Source of the DNA: Paraburkholderia acidisoli
GTDB taxonomy: Bacteria; Pseudomonadota; Gammaproteobacteria; Burkholderiales; Burkholderiaceae
Length of the DNA: 64,000 nt
Assembly: GCF_009789675.1 (NCBI RefSeq)
Contig: NZ_CP046913.1
Coordinates: 806,001 to 870,000, forward strand
Reading direction: 5' to 3'
This document shows, in pieces, positions 39,633-48,204 of this stretch. Made by a program: the position numbers and the translations under genes. Numbering within the stretch: position 1 is the first letter of the stretch; each line of letters begins with the position of its first letter. The notes below the pieces were generated by a model. The model saw nothing but the letters and a program-made list of their open reading frames with translations, was not told where the DNA came from and searched no databases.

Positions 39633-40952
39633 TCAGCGATTCACCTGCTTCGCGGGCGCGGAGAGCGCGAGCAAACCGCCCAGAATCATGAACGCCGCGA
39701 GCATGTACATGCCCGAGTCGTTGGCCGAGGTGACCTGCTTGAGCCAGCCCACCATATAGGGGCTCAGGAAGCCCGCGAGATTGCCGATGGAGTTGATGAG
39801 CGCGATGCCGGCCGCCGCGCCCGCGCCCGCGAGCCACGAGGTGGGCAGGCTCCAGAACAGCGGCAGCGTGGTGAGAATGCCGAAGGTGGCGATGGTGAGC
39901 GCCGTCATGGCCAGCGTGGTGTCGTGCGCCCAGGTGACCGAGAGCACGAGCCCGATGGCGCCGATCGCCGCCGGAATCGCGATATGCCAGCGCCGTTCGC
40001 GCGTGCGGTCGGCGCTTTTCGCCACCAGCACCATGCCCACCACGGCCGCCGCGAACGGAATGGCGGAAAGCAGGCCGATCGCGAGCGCGTCCTTCACGCC
40101 TGTGGATTTGATGATGGTCGGCAGCCAGAAGCTCACGCCGTAGAGGCCCATCACGAACGAGAAGTAGGTGAGGCTCATCAGCAGCACGCGCGGGCTCGTG
40201 AGCACGGTCATGAGCGGCGGGTCTTCCTTGGTGGCGTCCTCGGCGGCGATGTTGCGTTCGAGCAGCGCGCGTTCTTCGGCCGTGAGCCATTGCGCGTTGC
40301 CGATGCGGTCGTCGAGCCGGAAGAACACCAGCACGCCCACGATCACCGAAGGCAGCCCTTCGAGCAGGAACAGCCACTGCCAGCCTTGCCAGCCGTTCGC
40401 GCCGTCGAAGGACTTGAGGATCCAGCCCGACACCGGCCCGCCGATCACGCCCGAGAGCGCGATGGCCGTCATGAACCAGGTGGTCATGCGGCCGCGCCGC
40501 TGCGCCGGATACCAGTAGGTGAGATAGAGGATGATGCCGGGGAAGAAGCCCGCCTCGCACAGGCCGAGCAAAAAGCGCATCACGTAGAACATGGTGGGCG
40601 TGGTGACGAACATCGTCAGCATGGACACCAGGCCCCACGTGACCATGATGCGCGCGATCCACACGCGCGCGCCCACGCGGTGCAGGATCACATTGCTTGG
40701 GACTTCGAACAAAAAATAGCCGACGAAGAAAATGCCCGCGCCGAAGCCGTAGACGGCATCGGACAGATTGAGCGCCGTGCTCATTTGCAGCTTCGCGAAG
40801 CCCACGTTCACGCGGTCGAGATACGCGACCACGTAGCAGAGCATCAAGAGCGGAATGAGCCGCCACGCGACCTTGCGATACGTGGCTTCCTCGAAGGCCG
40901 AGGGCGGCGCGCCCGCGCCCGCCTGCGGCAAGTGATTCGCTGGACTGGCCAT
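39633..40952 (-). CDS. MFS transporter, anion:cation symporter (ACS) family
   Basis: This 439-residue transporter has 12 predicted transmembrane segments. The first is RLIPLLMLCYVVAYLDRVNVGFA, with the ACS signature DRVNVGFAKL, and a large central loop is rich in charge (LTAEERALLERNIAAEDATKEDPP, in part). It resembles carriers for phthalate, glucarate/galactonate or tartrate-type acids. The ATG at 40952 has AGGAGA 5 bases upstream and was preferred to a longer start. The SDR and aldehyde dehydrogenase upstream on the same strand suggest uptake and oxidation of one substrate, but the substrate is unknown. Confidence 0.91.
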   Translation of the reverse strand: MASPANHLPQAGAGAPPSAFEEATYRKVAWRLIPLLMLCYVVAYLDRVNVGFAKLQMSTALNLSDAVYGFGAGIFFVGYFLFEVPSNVILHRVGARVWIARIMVTWGLVSMLTMFVTTPTMFYVMRFLLGLCEAGFFPGIILYLTYWYPAQRRGRMTTWFMTAIALSGVIGGPVSGWILKSFDGANGWQGWQWLFLLEGLPSVIVGVLVFFRLDDRIGNAQWLTAEERALLERNIAAEDATKEDPPLMTVLTSPRVLLMSLTYFSFVMGLYGVSFWLPTIIKSTGVKDALAIGLLSAIPFAAAVVGMVLVAKSADRTRERRWHIAIPAAIGAIGLVLSVTWAHDTTLAMTALTIATFGILTTLPLFWSLPTSWLAGAGAAAGIALINSIGNLAGFLSPYMVGWLKQVTSANDSGMYMLAAFMILGGLLALSAPAKQVNR

Positions 40953-41098
40953 GGTGTCTCCTGAATCGTTTCTGATTTTTTGCAGGAAGCTGCCCGTAAG
41001 CAGTCCGCTCATTCTAACCGCGCCGCCCGGCCGCGGCGGCGCGTATCGATCGGGGAAAACACCAGTGCTTCAATGACTTAGGTGCGTGCGACTAGCGC

Positions 41099-41857
41099 CT
41101 AGACGCAGCGCCCGCCATCCACTTCGAGACACGCGCCCGTGATGAATTTCGCTTCGTCGGAGGCGAGATAGAGGCACGCGTTGGCGATGTCCTGTGGCGT
41201 GGAAAATCGCCCGAGCGGAATGGTGGCGATAAAGCGCTGGCGATTCTCGGGCGTATCCGGCACGCCCATGAAGTCGGCGGTGAGACCCGTGTCGCCGATC
41301 ACGGGATTCACGCAGTTCACGCGAATCTGGTCGGGGCCGAGTTCGGCGGCGAGCGCCTTGCTCGCGACGATCATCGCGCCCTTGCTGCCGTTGTACCAGA
41401 CGAGTCCGGGGCGCGGCCGGATGCCCGCCGTGGAGGCGATATTGACGAACACGCCGCCGCCTTGCGCGCGAAAATGCGGCACGAACGCGCGCACGCTCCA
41501 GTAGAGCCCTTTCACGTTGACGGCGTAGACGCGGTCGAACTCCGCTTCGGTGACGTCCATCACGGGTTTGTTGCGATGCGTGGTGCCCGCGTTGTTGACG
41601 ACGACCTCCACGCTGCCGAAGCCCGCGATGGCCGCTTCGCGCAGCGCCTGCCAGTCGGCTTCGCGCGTGATGTCGCCTTGCACGGCGATGGCCTTGCCGC
41701 CCGCGTGCGCGATCTCGCTTGCGACGCGCTCGGCGGCGTCGCCGTTCAGGTCGTTGATCACGACGTTGGCGCCCTCGCGCGCATAGGTTCTGGCGATGCC
41801 TTCGCCGAAGCCCGAGCCCGCGCCCGTGACGACGGCCGTCTTGCCGGTGAGTCGCAT
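41099..41857 (-). CDS. Short-chain dehydrogenase/reductase
   Basis: This 252-residue classical SDR has TGAGSGFGEGIA (cofactor glycine motif, residues 11-22), NNAG near 88-91, catalytic Ser in VNIASTAG and YNGSK (Tyr-xxx-Lys) in VWYNGSKGAMIVAS. Asp at the end of strand 2 (VVINDLNG) suggests NAD(H) preference. It is the middle gene of an ALDH-SDR-MFS group on the minus strand; the 5' region contains five 12-bp tandem repeats. The substrate is not identified. SDR/ALDH pairs commonly oxidise an alcohol through aldehyde to acid. Confidence 0.92.
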   Translation of the reverse strand: MRLTGKTAVVTGAGSGFGEGIARTYAREGANVVINDLNGDAAERVASEIAHAGGKAIAVQGDITREADWQALREAAIAGFGSVEVVVNNAGTTHRNKPVMDVTEAEFDRVYAVNVKGLYWSVRAFVPHFRAQGGGVFVNIASTAGIRPRPGLVWYNGSKGAMIVASKALAAELGPDQIRVNCVNPVIGDTGLTADFMGVPDTPENRQRFIATIPLGRFSTPQDIANACLYLASDEAKFITGACLEVDGGRCV

Positions 41858-41875
41858 GCTGTCTCCGTTGTTGTG

Positions 41876-41935
41876 TTTGTCGCTGTGTTTGCCGCTGCTT
41901 TTGCCGCTGTTTTTGCCGCTGTTTTTGCCGATGAG
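41876..41935 (+). repeat. Five tandem 12-bp repeats between aldehyde dehydrogenase and SDR
   Basis: Units: TTTGTCGCTGTG, TTTGCCGCTGCT, TTTGCCGCTGTT, TTTGCCGCTGTT, TTTGCCGATGAG. The array fills the 91-base spacer between the ALDH stop and the SDR start on the minus strand, where it is A-rich. Confidence 0.9.
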
Positions 41936-41948
41936 CCTTGCCGCTCGC

Positions 41949-43388
41949 TCAGCCGTGACGTATCGCGATGGTCTTCAGCACGGTGAAGCCGTAGAGCGCC
42001 TCGAAGCCTTTCTCGCGCCCGTGCCCCGACTGCCGCGTGCCGCCGAAAGGCAGTTCCACGCCGCCGCCCGCGCCGTAGTTGTTGACGAACACCTGGCCCG
42101 CGCGCACGCGCCGCGCGAGCCGCAACTGGCGCGCGCCGTCGCGTGTCCAGATGCCCGCGACAAGCCCGTAGGGCGTGCCGTTGGCGAGGGCGAGCGCCTG
42201 CGCTTCGTCGTCGAAAGGCATGGCGGCGAGCACCGGCCCGAACACTTCTTCCTGGGCGAGACGGCTTTGCGGCGGCACGTCGCGCAGTAACGTGGGCAGT
42301 TCGTAGAAGCCGCCTTCGGGGGCTTCGGCGGCGAGCTGGCCGCGCGCGGCGGTGGCAATGCCGGCTTGGGCCGCTTCGTCGAGAAAGCCGCGCACGCGCC
42401 GCCGCTGTTTTTCGCTGATGAGCGGGCCGCAGTCGAGGTCGGCTTGCGCGGGACCCACGCGCAGCTTGCCGAACGCCGTGGCGAGCCGGTCGAGCAACGG
42501 TTCGTAGATGCCGCGCTCGATCAGCACGCGGCTGCCCGCCGAGCAGGTCTGCCCGGCGTTCTGCACGATCGCGGCCACGAGCACGGGCAGCGCGGCGTCG
42601 AGATCGGCATCGGCGAAGACGATTTGCGGCGACTTGCCGCCGAGTTCGAGCGTGACGGGCACGTGGTGTTCGTTGGCCAGTTGCGCGACGAGCTTGCCGG
42701 TTTGCGGCGAGCCCGTGAACGAGATGTGGTCGATGCCGGGGTGATCGGCGAGCGCCGCGCCCGCTTCCTCGCCCAAGCCCGTGACGAGATTGAGCGCGCC
42801 CGGCGGCAGGCCCGCCTCGCGCGCGAGTTCGGCCACGCGCAGCAGCGAGACGCAGGCGTCCTCGGCCGGTTTCACCACGCACGCGTTGCCCGTGGCGAGC
42901 GCCGCGCCCACGCTGCGCCCGAAGATCTGCATCGGATAATTCCACGGCACGATATGGCCCGTCACGCCGTGCGGCTCGCGCAGCGTGAGCACCGTGTAGC
43001 CGTTCTGGTAGGGCAGGGTTTCGCCGTGCAGCTTGTCGGCGGCGCCGCCGTAGAACTCGAAGTAGCGCGCGAGCGCGGCGGCATCCGCGCGCGCCTGCTT
43101 GAGCGGCTTGCCCGTGTCCTGCGCCTCGTATTGCGCGAGTTCCTCCTGATGCGCGCTCACGAGATTGGCGAGCCTGAGCAGCAGGCGCCCGCGTTCGGCG
43201 GCGCTCGTCGCGCCCCATGCGCCTTCACAGGCGCGGCGGGCGGCGTGCACGGCCGCGTCGATGTCGGCGGCGTTGCCGCGCGCGAGTTGCGCGAAAGGCT
43301 GGCCGGTGGAGGGATCGATCGCGGCGATCGTCTCGCCGCTGGCGGGCGGGCACCACTCGCCGTCGATGAAGTGCTTCGCTTCTTCCAT
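41949..43388 (-). CDS. Aldehyde dehydrogenase (NAD(P)-dependent)
   Basis: This 479-residue ALDH superfamily enzyme begins MEEAKHFIDGEWCPPASGE. The catalytic cysteine is Cys282 in NAGQTCSAGSRVL, and the general-base glutamate lies in TLELGGKSPQIVF. PWNYPMQIFGRSVGAALATGN and SFTGSPQTG bind cofactor. The C-terminus carries PFGGTRQSGHGREKGFEAL. The closest family members act on betaine, gamma-aminobutyrate or aromatic aldehydes; specificity cannot be called. It is first in the ALDH-SDR-MFS group and divergent from ppa. Confidence 0.93.
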   Translation of the reverse strand: MEEAKHFIDGEWCPPASGETIAAIDPSTGQPFAQLARGNAADIDAAVHAARRACEGAWGATSAAERGRLLLRLANLVSAHQEELAQYEAQDTGKPLKQARADAAALARYFEFYGGAADKLHGETLPYQNGYTVLTLREPHGVTGHIVPWNYPMQIFGRSVGAALATGNACVVKPAEDACVSLLRVAELAREAGLPPGALNLVTGLGEEAGAALADHPGIDHISFTGSPQTGKLVAQLANEHHVPVTLELGGKSPQIVFADADLDAALPVLVAAIVQNAGQTCSAGSRVLIERGIYEPLLDRLATAFGKLRVGPAQADLDCGPLISEKQRRRVRGFLDEAAQAGIATAARGQLAAEAPEGGFYELPTLLRDVPPQSRLAQEEVFGPVLAAMPFDDEAQALALANGTPYGLVAGIWTRDGARQLRLARRVRAGQVFVNNYGAGGGVELPFGGTRQSGHGREKGFEALYGFTVLKTIAIRHG

Positions 43389-43513
43389 GCATGCGCCTCG
43401 TAAAGTTGGGTGAAACGAGGGAAGGGGAATGCAAGACGAATCGCTACTTACGCTACTAACAGCAGAGGTCAGACGCGGCACGGCGTGTGACGCTCGTGGC
43501 CGGGGCAACGCCA

Positions 43514-43596
43514 AGCCGGTTGCCCGATGCCCGATGCCCGCAGCCGGTCGCCCGAAGCCGGTCGCCCGAGGCCCGAAGCCGGTCGCCCGAAGCCCG
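43514..43596 (+). repeat. Cluster of AGCCGGTCGCCCGA repeats
   Basis: Four copies of AGCCGGT(T/C)GCCCGA are separated by half units (TGCCCGA, GGCCCGA). Spacing is irregular, unlike a CRISPR array. The pattern could form hairpins or be a slippage product. Confidence 0.85.
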
Positions 43597-43706
43597 CCGC
43601 AAATCATTATCGCGCCGTTTCACGCCCGCGCGCGCGATTTCAGGAGACGCTTCAAAGGGTGGGATCGGCGCGGCGGCCTCCCGGCGGAACCCCGCGACCG
43701 ATTGGC

Positions 43707-43712
43707 TATAAT
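43707..43712 (+). promoter_or_regulatory. Perfect -10 hexamer before ppa
   Basis: TATAAT lies 87 bases before the ppa ATG. No clear -35 is seen at 16-18 bases. Confidence 0.5.
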
Positions 43713-43798
43713 GGCGACCATCCTCCATCGTCCGGTTTCGCGCGCGGTTGGCCTCAAGCGCGCGGCCGTCGTTTTTCCCTTCTCAACAGAGAGCGCTC

Positions 43799-44326
43799 AT
43801 GAGCTTTGCAAACGTCCCCGCCGGCAAGGATCTGCCGCACGACTTCAACGTGATCATCGAGATTCCCGCGCAAAGCGATCCGGTGAAATACGAAGCCGAC
43901 AAGGAAATGGGCGTGCTCGTCGTCGACCGTTTCGTCGGCACGGGCATGCGTTATCCGGTGAACTACGGTTTCATTCCGCAAACGCTCTCCGGCGACGGCG
44001 ACCCCGTCGACGTGCTCGTGATCACGCCGTTCCCGCTGCTGGCCGGCTCGGTCGTCCGTTCGCGCGCGCTCGGCATGCTGCAGATGACCGACGAGTCGGG
44101 CGTCGACGCCAAGCTGATCGCCGTGCCGCACGACAAGGTTTGCCCGATGACGGCGAACATCAAGTCGCTCGACGACGTGCCCGAGTACCTCAAGGACCAG
44201 ATCAAGCACTTCTTCGAGAACTACAAGGCGCTCGAAAAGGGCAAGTGGGTCAAGGTCGAAGGCTGGGTCGGCATCGAAGCCGCGCACAAGGAAATCACGG
44301 AAGGCTTCGCGAACGCGAAGAAGTAA
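43799..44326 (+). CDS. ppa: Inorganic pyrophosphatase (family I)
   Basis: This 175-residue soluble enzyme hydrolyses pyrophosphate and pulls biosynthetic reactions forward. The signature [10 protein letters not shown] carries the metal-binding aspartates, and [35 protein letters not shown] and [13 protein letters not shown] are conserved. The start [19 protein letters not shown] at 43799 is typical in length and has AGAGAGC upstream. A terminator follows at 44348-44382. Confidence 0.98.
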   Translation: MSFANVPAGKDLPHDFNVIIEIPAQSDPVKYEADKEMGVLVVDRFVGTGMRYPVNYGFIPQTLSGDGDPVDVLVITPFPLLAGSVVRSRALGMLQMTDESGVDAKLIAVPHDKVCPMTANIKSLDDVPEYLKDQIKHFFENYKALEKGKWVKVEGWVGIEAAHKEITEGFANAKK

Positions 44327-44347
44327 GCCGGTTTCCCGCCGCACGAG

Positions 44348-44382
44348 AACCGCACGCGCCGCGAGGCCCGTGCGGTTTTTTC
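44348..44382. terminator. Terminator after ppa
   Basis: AACCGCACG (44348-44356) pairs with CGTGCGGTT (44369-44377), followed by T's to about 44381. It lies between convergent ppa and the GGDEF-EAL gene. Confidence 0.85.
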
Positions 44383-44404
44383 ATGCCTGCCCGAGTGCGG
44401 TGAA

Positions 44405-47400
44405 TCAGGTTACGTCGATGGCGATGGCGTCGGCGCGCGCGTGCGGCGGCGTTCTGGCGCCCTCGGCCGTGTCGAGTTCGTCGAGCGGCACGGGCAGGCC
44501 GACGCCGTAACCCTGCGCGAAATCCACGCCCATCGCGATCATGCAGTCGACGATGGCCGCGTTTTCCACGAACTCGGCGATCGTGAGCTTGCCCGCCGCG
44601 TGAGCGACCTGGTTGATCGCGCGCACGATGGCCTGGTCGAGCGGGTTGTCGAGAATGCCGCGAATGAAGCTGCCGTCGATCTTCAGGTAATCGACGTTGA
44701 GATGCTTCAGATAATTGAGCGACGACATGCCCGCGCCGAAGTCGTCGAGCGCGAAGCGGCAGCCTTGCGCGCGCAGCCGCTCGATCAGCGCGATCGCGCC
44801 GCGCAGGTTGGTGATCGCGGCCGTTTCGGTGATCTCGAAGCACACGCGCGCGAACGGGATCGCGAAACGGCGCTGCTGTTCCTCGATGTAGTCGGCGAGC
44901 CGCTCGTCGCCGAGCGAGGCGCCCGAGAGATTGATCGCCCAGGTTTCGAAGCGATGCGTGCCCGTGGCGATCAGCGCGAATGCGCGCGCGATCACCCAGC
45001 GGTCGATCGCGGGCATCAGGTCGAAGCGTTCGGCCGCGCCGATGAACGCCGAAGGCGGCACGAGCGCGCCCGAGGCCGAGCGCATGCGCAGCAGCAGTTC
45101 GACGTGCACGGCTTCGGCGTCATGCGCGTGGGTATGCACGGCGCGCGTGCGTTGGCCCGCGAGCGCGAGAATCTGCTGGCCGTACAGGCAGAACTGGTCG
45201 TTTTCGAGCGCGGCCTTGATGTCGGCGACCCACGACATCTGCGTGTGGGTCTGCGAGAGTTCCTCGTCGTCGAAACGGAAGCGGTGCACGCGGTTGCGGC
45301 CCTTTTCCTTCGCCATGTAGCAGGCCACGTCGGCGGCCTTCATCACTTCCTTGACCGAGGCGAGTCCCGCCGCGTCGCCAACGAGCCCGATGCTCACGCT
45401 CGTCTGCACCACGCGGCCCGCGCCCGTGAAGCGGATCGCGGCGATCGCCTCGCGCAGATTCTCCGCGAGCCGCCATGCGAGCGCGCCGCCGCAGTGCGGC
45501 AGCACCACGGCGAATTCGTCGCCGCCGAGCCGCGCGACGATGTCGCCGGGGCGCAGCGTGCTCTTCAACGCGGCGCAGACCTGGCGGATCAGTTCGTCGC
45601 CGGTCGAGTGGCCGCAGGTGTCGTTGACGACCTTGAACTGGTCGAGATCGAGGAACATGACCGAATGGCCGCAGCGGCCCGTCGCGTCGCCATGTGCGGC
45701 GATCTCGCACGGCGCGCGCGTGCCTTCGTCGATCAGCGCGGCGAGCCGGCGCTCGAATTCGCGGCGGTTGTAGATGTCGGTGAGTTCGTCGTGCGTGGCC
45801 TGATACGCGAGACGCGCGGCGTGCTCGCGCAGCGCGCTCACGTCGTAGAGCACGACGACGCGGCCGATGCTGTCGCGCGCCTGCGCGTGATCGGCGCCGG
45901 GACGCCCACGCTGGCCGCGCGCGTCGGTCAGATTCGACACCGAGTAATCCACCGCGAGGCGCGAGCCGTCCGGACGCACGACGTGGAGATCGGCGGCCGC
46001 GTCGTTGCCCGCCGCGTGCGTGCCCGAGAACACGTCGACGCGCCGCGCGTTGCGCCGTGCCGCGCCTTCCTCGCCGCCAGGGTCGCCCCAATCGCCATGC
46101 TCGCCGTGATGGACGTTGCCGCCGTTCCCGGCATTCCCGCCGCTGCCGCCGTCGCAATAGAGGGCGCAGATCGCGTCGAACGGCTGGCCGAGCATGCTGT
46201 CCGCGCGGCGCCCGAGCATGCGTTCGGCCACGGCGTTGCAGTAGGTCACGCGCGCGGCGGCGTCGGTGCGGATCACGGCTTCGCCGATCGAGGCGAGCGT
46301 GACTTCGGCGAGTTCGCGCTCGTTGCAGGCCATCGCTTCGGCGCTCTTCAGCTCGGAGATGTCGAACAGGCAGCCGACCATGCGCACGGCGCGTCCGCGC
46401 GCGTCCCGCAGCGCCTGGCCGCGTGCGCGGCACCAGCGGTAGCCGCCCGCGAGCGTGCGCAGGCGGAATTCGACGTCGAACGCCGTCGCGCGTGACAGAT
46501 GGCGGCGCAGCGCGTGCTGCACGCGCGGCAGGTCGTCGGCGTGCACGAGCGGCTCGAGGCCCGTTGCGGTGTCGAACGGCGTGTTCGCGTCGTAGCCGAG
46601 TTGCGCATAGAGCCAGTCGGAGAAGTAGCACTGGCGGCGCGCGATTTCCCAGTCCCAGAGCCCCGCGTTGATGCCTTCGAAGCCGAGTGTCAGGCGCTCC
46701 TCGTTCTTGCGCACTTCGGCTTCGAGACGGTCGCTGCGCGCGAGCGCGCGGCGGATGAAATGCGTGAACACGCCGAGCAGCACGCACGCCGCGAACGCCA
46801 GCACGAGCATCAGCGTCGAGCGCGTGTTGCGCGCCGCGTCGTCGAGCGCGCGCGAAAAGCCGCTTTCGATCGGCGCGAGCTCGCTGTCGATCGCCTGCAT
46901 TTCGCGCACGAGCGCGGCGGCTTCGGGCGTGCCGAGACGGCCCGCGCCGGCGAGCGCGTGCAGGCGCGCGCCCGTTTCGGCGAGCCGCAGGATATAGGTG
47001 TCGCCCGTGTCCCAGAACGCGATGGCGGGCCGCATCCACGGCGTGTTCTTGAGCGTGCGGTAACCCCAGATCATGCCGTCGATGTCGGCGGGCGCGACGC
47101 GGCCTTGCGCGAAGCCGCGCCGCATGGCCACGTCGTCGGGCGTGGGGCGATTCATTTCGCGCTTGGCCGCGAGGTCGCCGAGCGGAATCGCGATGCCCGC
47201 CTCGAAGGCGCGCCAGTCGGCGTCGGCGCCCGTGCGCGCGTAGCGTTCGAGCGCGTGCACGGCGTCCTTCTGGCCCTTCGACCAGTCGCTTTCGCCGGCC
47301 ACATAGGCGAGCAGGATCGCCATGATCGCCACGCTGATCGAGGCGATCGCGGCCATCACGGCCGCCAGCAGCCAGAGCGGCAGCAACACGACGGTGGTGC

Positions 47401-47458
47401 GTCGCGCGCGATGCGGCTCGGGGGTATGGCCAGTCGTCTCCGTGGTAATGGGTCTCAT
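44405..47458 (-). CDS. Membrane GGDEF-EAL protein with PAS domains (cyclic di-GMP turnover)
   Basis: This 1017-residue protein has an N-terminal transmembrane helix (about residues 25-50), a periplasmic sensor region of about 150 residues rich in Ala/Arg, a second helix near 210-235, then two PAS domains (about 245-365 and 375-530). The GGDEF domain has RLGGDEF at 645-649 and an intact product-inhibition I-site RxxD (RPGD, 636-639), so it probably makes cyclic di-GMP. The EAL domain (about 755-1000) keeps metal ligands: E787 in VELLLRM (ELL instead of EAL), INLSGASL, FEITET, DDFGAG, YLKIDG, FVEN and FAQGYGVG. It may be bifunctional. ATG 47458 was chosen; GTG at 47467 adds three residues. The signal is unknown. 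Confidence 0.93.
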   Translation of the reverse strand: MRPITTETTGHTPEPHRARRTTVVLLPLWLLAAVMAAIASISVAIMAILLAYVAGESDWSKGQKDAVHALERYARTGADADWRAFEAGIAIPLGDLAAKREMNRPTPDDVAMRRGFAQGRVAPADIDGMIWGYRTLKNTPWMRPAIAFWDTGDTYILRLAETGARLHALAGAGRLGTPEAAALVREMQAIDSELAPIESGFSRALDDAARNTRSTLMLVLAFAACVLLGVFTHFIRRALARSDRLEAEVRKNEERLTLGFEGINAGLWDWEIARRQCYFSDWLYAQLGYDANTPFDTATGLEPLVHADDLPRVQHALRRHLSRATAFDVEFRLRTLAGGYRWCRARGQALRDARGRAVRMVGCLFDISELKSAEAMACNERELAEVTLASIGEAVIRTDAAARVTYCNAVAERMLGRRADSMLGQPFDAICALYCDGGSGGNAGNGGNVHHGEHGDWGDPGGEEGAARRNARRVDVFSGTHAAGNDAAADLHVVRPDGSRLAVDYSVSNLTDARGQRGRPGADHAQARDSIGRVVVLYDVSALREHAARLAYQATHDELTDIYNRREFERRLAALIDEGTRAPCEIAAHGDATGRCGHSVMFLDLDQFKVVNDTCGHSTGDELIRQVCAALKSTLRPGDIVARLGGDEFAVVLPHCGGALAWRLAENLREAIAAIRFTGAGRVVQTSVSIGLVGDAAGLASVKEVMKAADVACYMAKEKGRNRVHRFRFDDEELSQTHTQMSWVADIKAALENDQFCLYGQQILALAGQRTRAVHTHAHDAEAVHVELLLRMRSASGALVPPSAFIGAAERFDLMPAIDRWVIARAFALIATGTHRFETWAINLSGASLGDERLADYIEEQQRRFAIPFARVCFEITETAAITNLRGAIALIERLRAQGCRFALDDFGAGMSSLNYLKHLNVDYLKIDGSFIRGILDNPLDQAIVRAINQVAHAAGKLTIAEFVENAAIVDCMIAMGVDFAQGYGVGLPVPLDELDTAEGARTPPHARADAIAIDVT

Positions 47459-47600
47459 GCGCTTCACCGGGGGCGGTGTGCCGCGTCAGGGGAGGCGGCG
47501 TGTTGAGCGCAATAACGGCGTGGCGGCAGGGGGCTTTAGCGCGGATTCGGCATGATTTCGCGCAGGCTTGCCGCGCGGACTTCCGGCGATGCGGCGCGCA

Positions 47601-47912
47601 TTATTCGGCGGCGACGTCTTCAGCGGGCGCTGTATCGGCGGGCGCGGGCAAGACCGATTCGAGCGTACGTTCGCCGGCCGCCAGCGCGCGTTTGCCGCGC
47701 GGCGTGAGGCGTTTGACCCAGTACTCGGCGCGCGAGGCGCTGGCGCGATCGCTCAGCTCGAATTGCGCGAGCACGCGCAGCGGCTTGCGCGAGCGCGTGT
47801 AGCGCGCGCCCGTGCCGCTCGCGTGCTGGGCGAAGCGCGCATCGACATCCACGGCAATGCCGGTGTAGACGCTGCCGTCGGCGCATTCGAGCAGATAGAG
47901 AAACCAGGGCAT
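47601..47912 (-). CDS. GIY-YIG nuclease-superfamily protein (UPF0213)
   Basis: This 103-residue single-domain protein starts MPWFLYLLECADGSVYTGIAVDV, where YLLE...VYTG corresponds to the GIY-YIG motif of the UPF0213/YhbQ group. The conserved arginine and histidine (DARFAQHASGTGARYTRSRKPL) follow. Its role in relatives is thought to be DNA repair or maintenance, with limited evidence. The ATG at 47912 fits the family start; upstream residues are Cys/Pro-rich and probably not translated. It is divergent from the CHASE2 operon. Confidence 0.88.
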   Translation of the reverse strand: MPWFLYLLECADGSVYTGIAVDVDARFAQHASGTGARYTRSRKPLRVLAQFELSDRASASRAEYWVKRLTPRGKRALAAGERTLESVLPAPADTAPAEDVAAE

Positions 47913-48204
47913 GAGGCGATCGTTGCAGGGCGAACAGGGCGAACAGGGCGCGCGGGAAGCGCGTGCGTGAGTGTCCCACAAGACGCCTGTTGTGCTAAGT
48001 CCCGCACAGACCGCGCATGGTATGCAAATTAGGGTCTCAAGTTTGCATGAAAGCCGCCGTTAAGCCGACGAAAGCCATGAGATATGCAGCGCGCCGGCTT
48101 CAGCACATAACGGCCCGTATCGACATGCAATCTGCATAGAACAAGCGCGGACCGAGCCCGTAACGAGCACGGACCAGGCGCGGTAAAAGCGACAAGAACG
48201 AATA
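47913..48204. other. 292-base divergent region (GIY-YIG / CHASE2 operon)
   Basis: This region is less GC-rich than its surroundings and holds five ATGCA/TGCAT motifs (separate entry). No gene is seen. Confidence 0.6.
48022..48137. promoter_or_regulatory. ATGCA/TGCAT motif cluster upstream of the CHASE2 operon
   Basis: ATGCAAA (48022-48028) and TTTGCAT (48042-48048) form a perfect inverted repeat with a 13-base spacer. ATGCA-ATC-TGCAT (48125-48137) is a second palindrome, and one more ATGCA lies at 48084-48088. The cluster ends 67 bases before the operon start. A dyad-binding regulator is likely but unidentified. Confidence 0.5.

Larger units (their letters stand above)
43389..43798. other. 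410-base divergent region between ALDH and ppa
   Basis: This region holds a 14-bp repeat cluster (43514-43596) and a perfect TATAAT (43707-43712) that probably serves ppa. No gene is convincing. Confidence 0.6.

Noticed and set aside
43514..43596. CRISPR-like array
   Set aside because: Repeats are short and contiguous with no unique spacers and no cas genes nearby.
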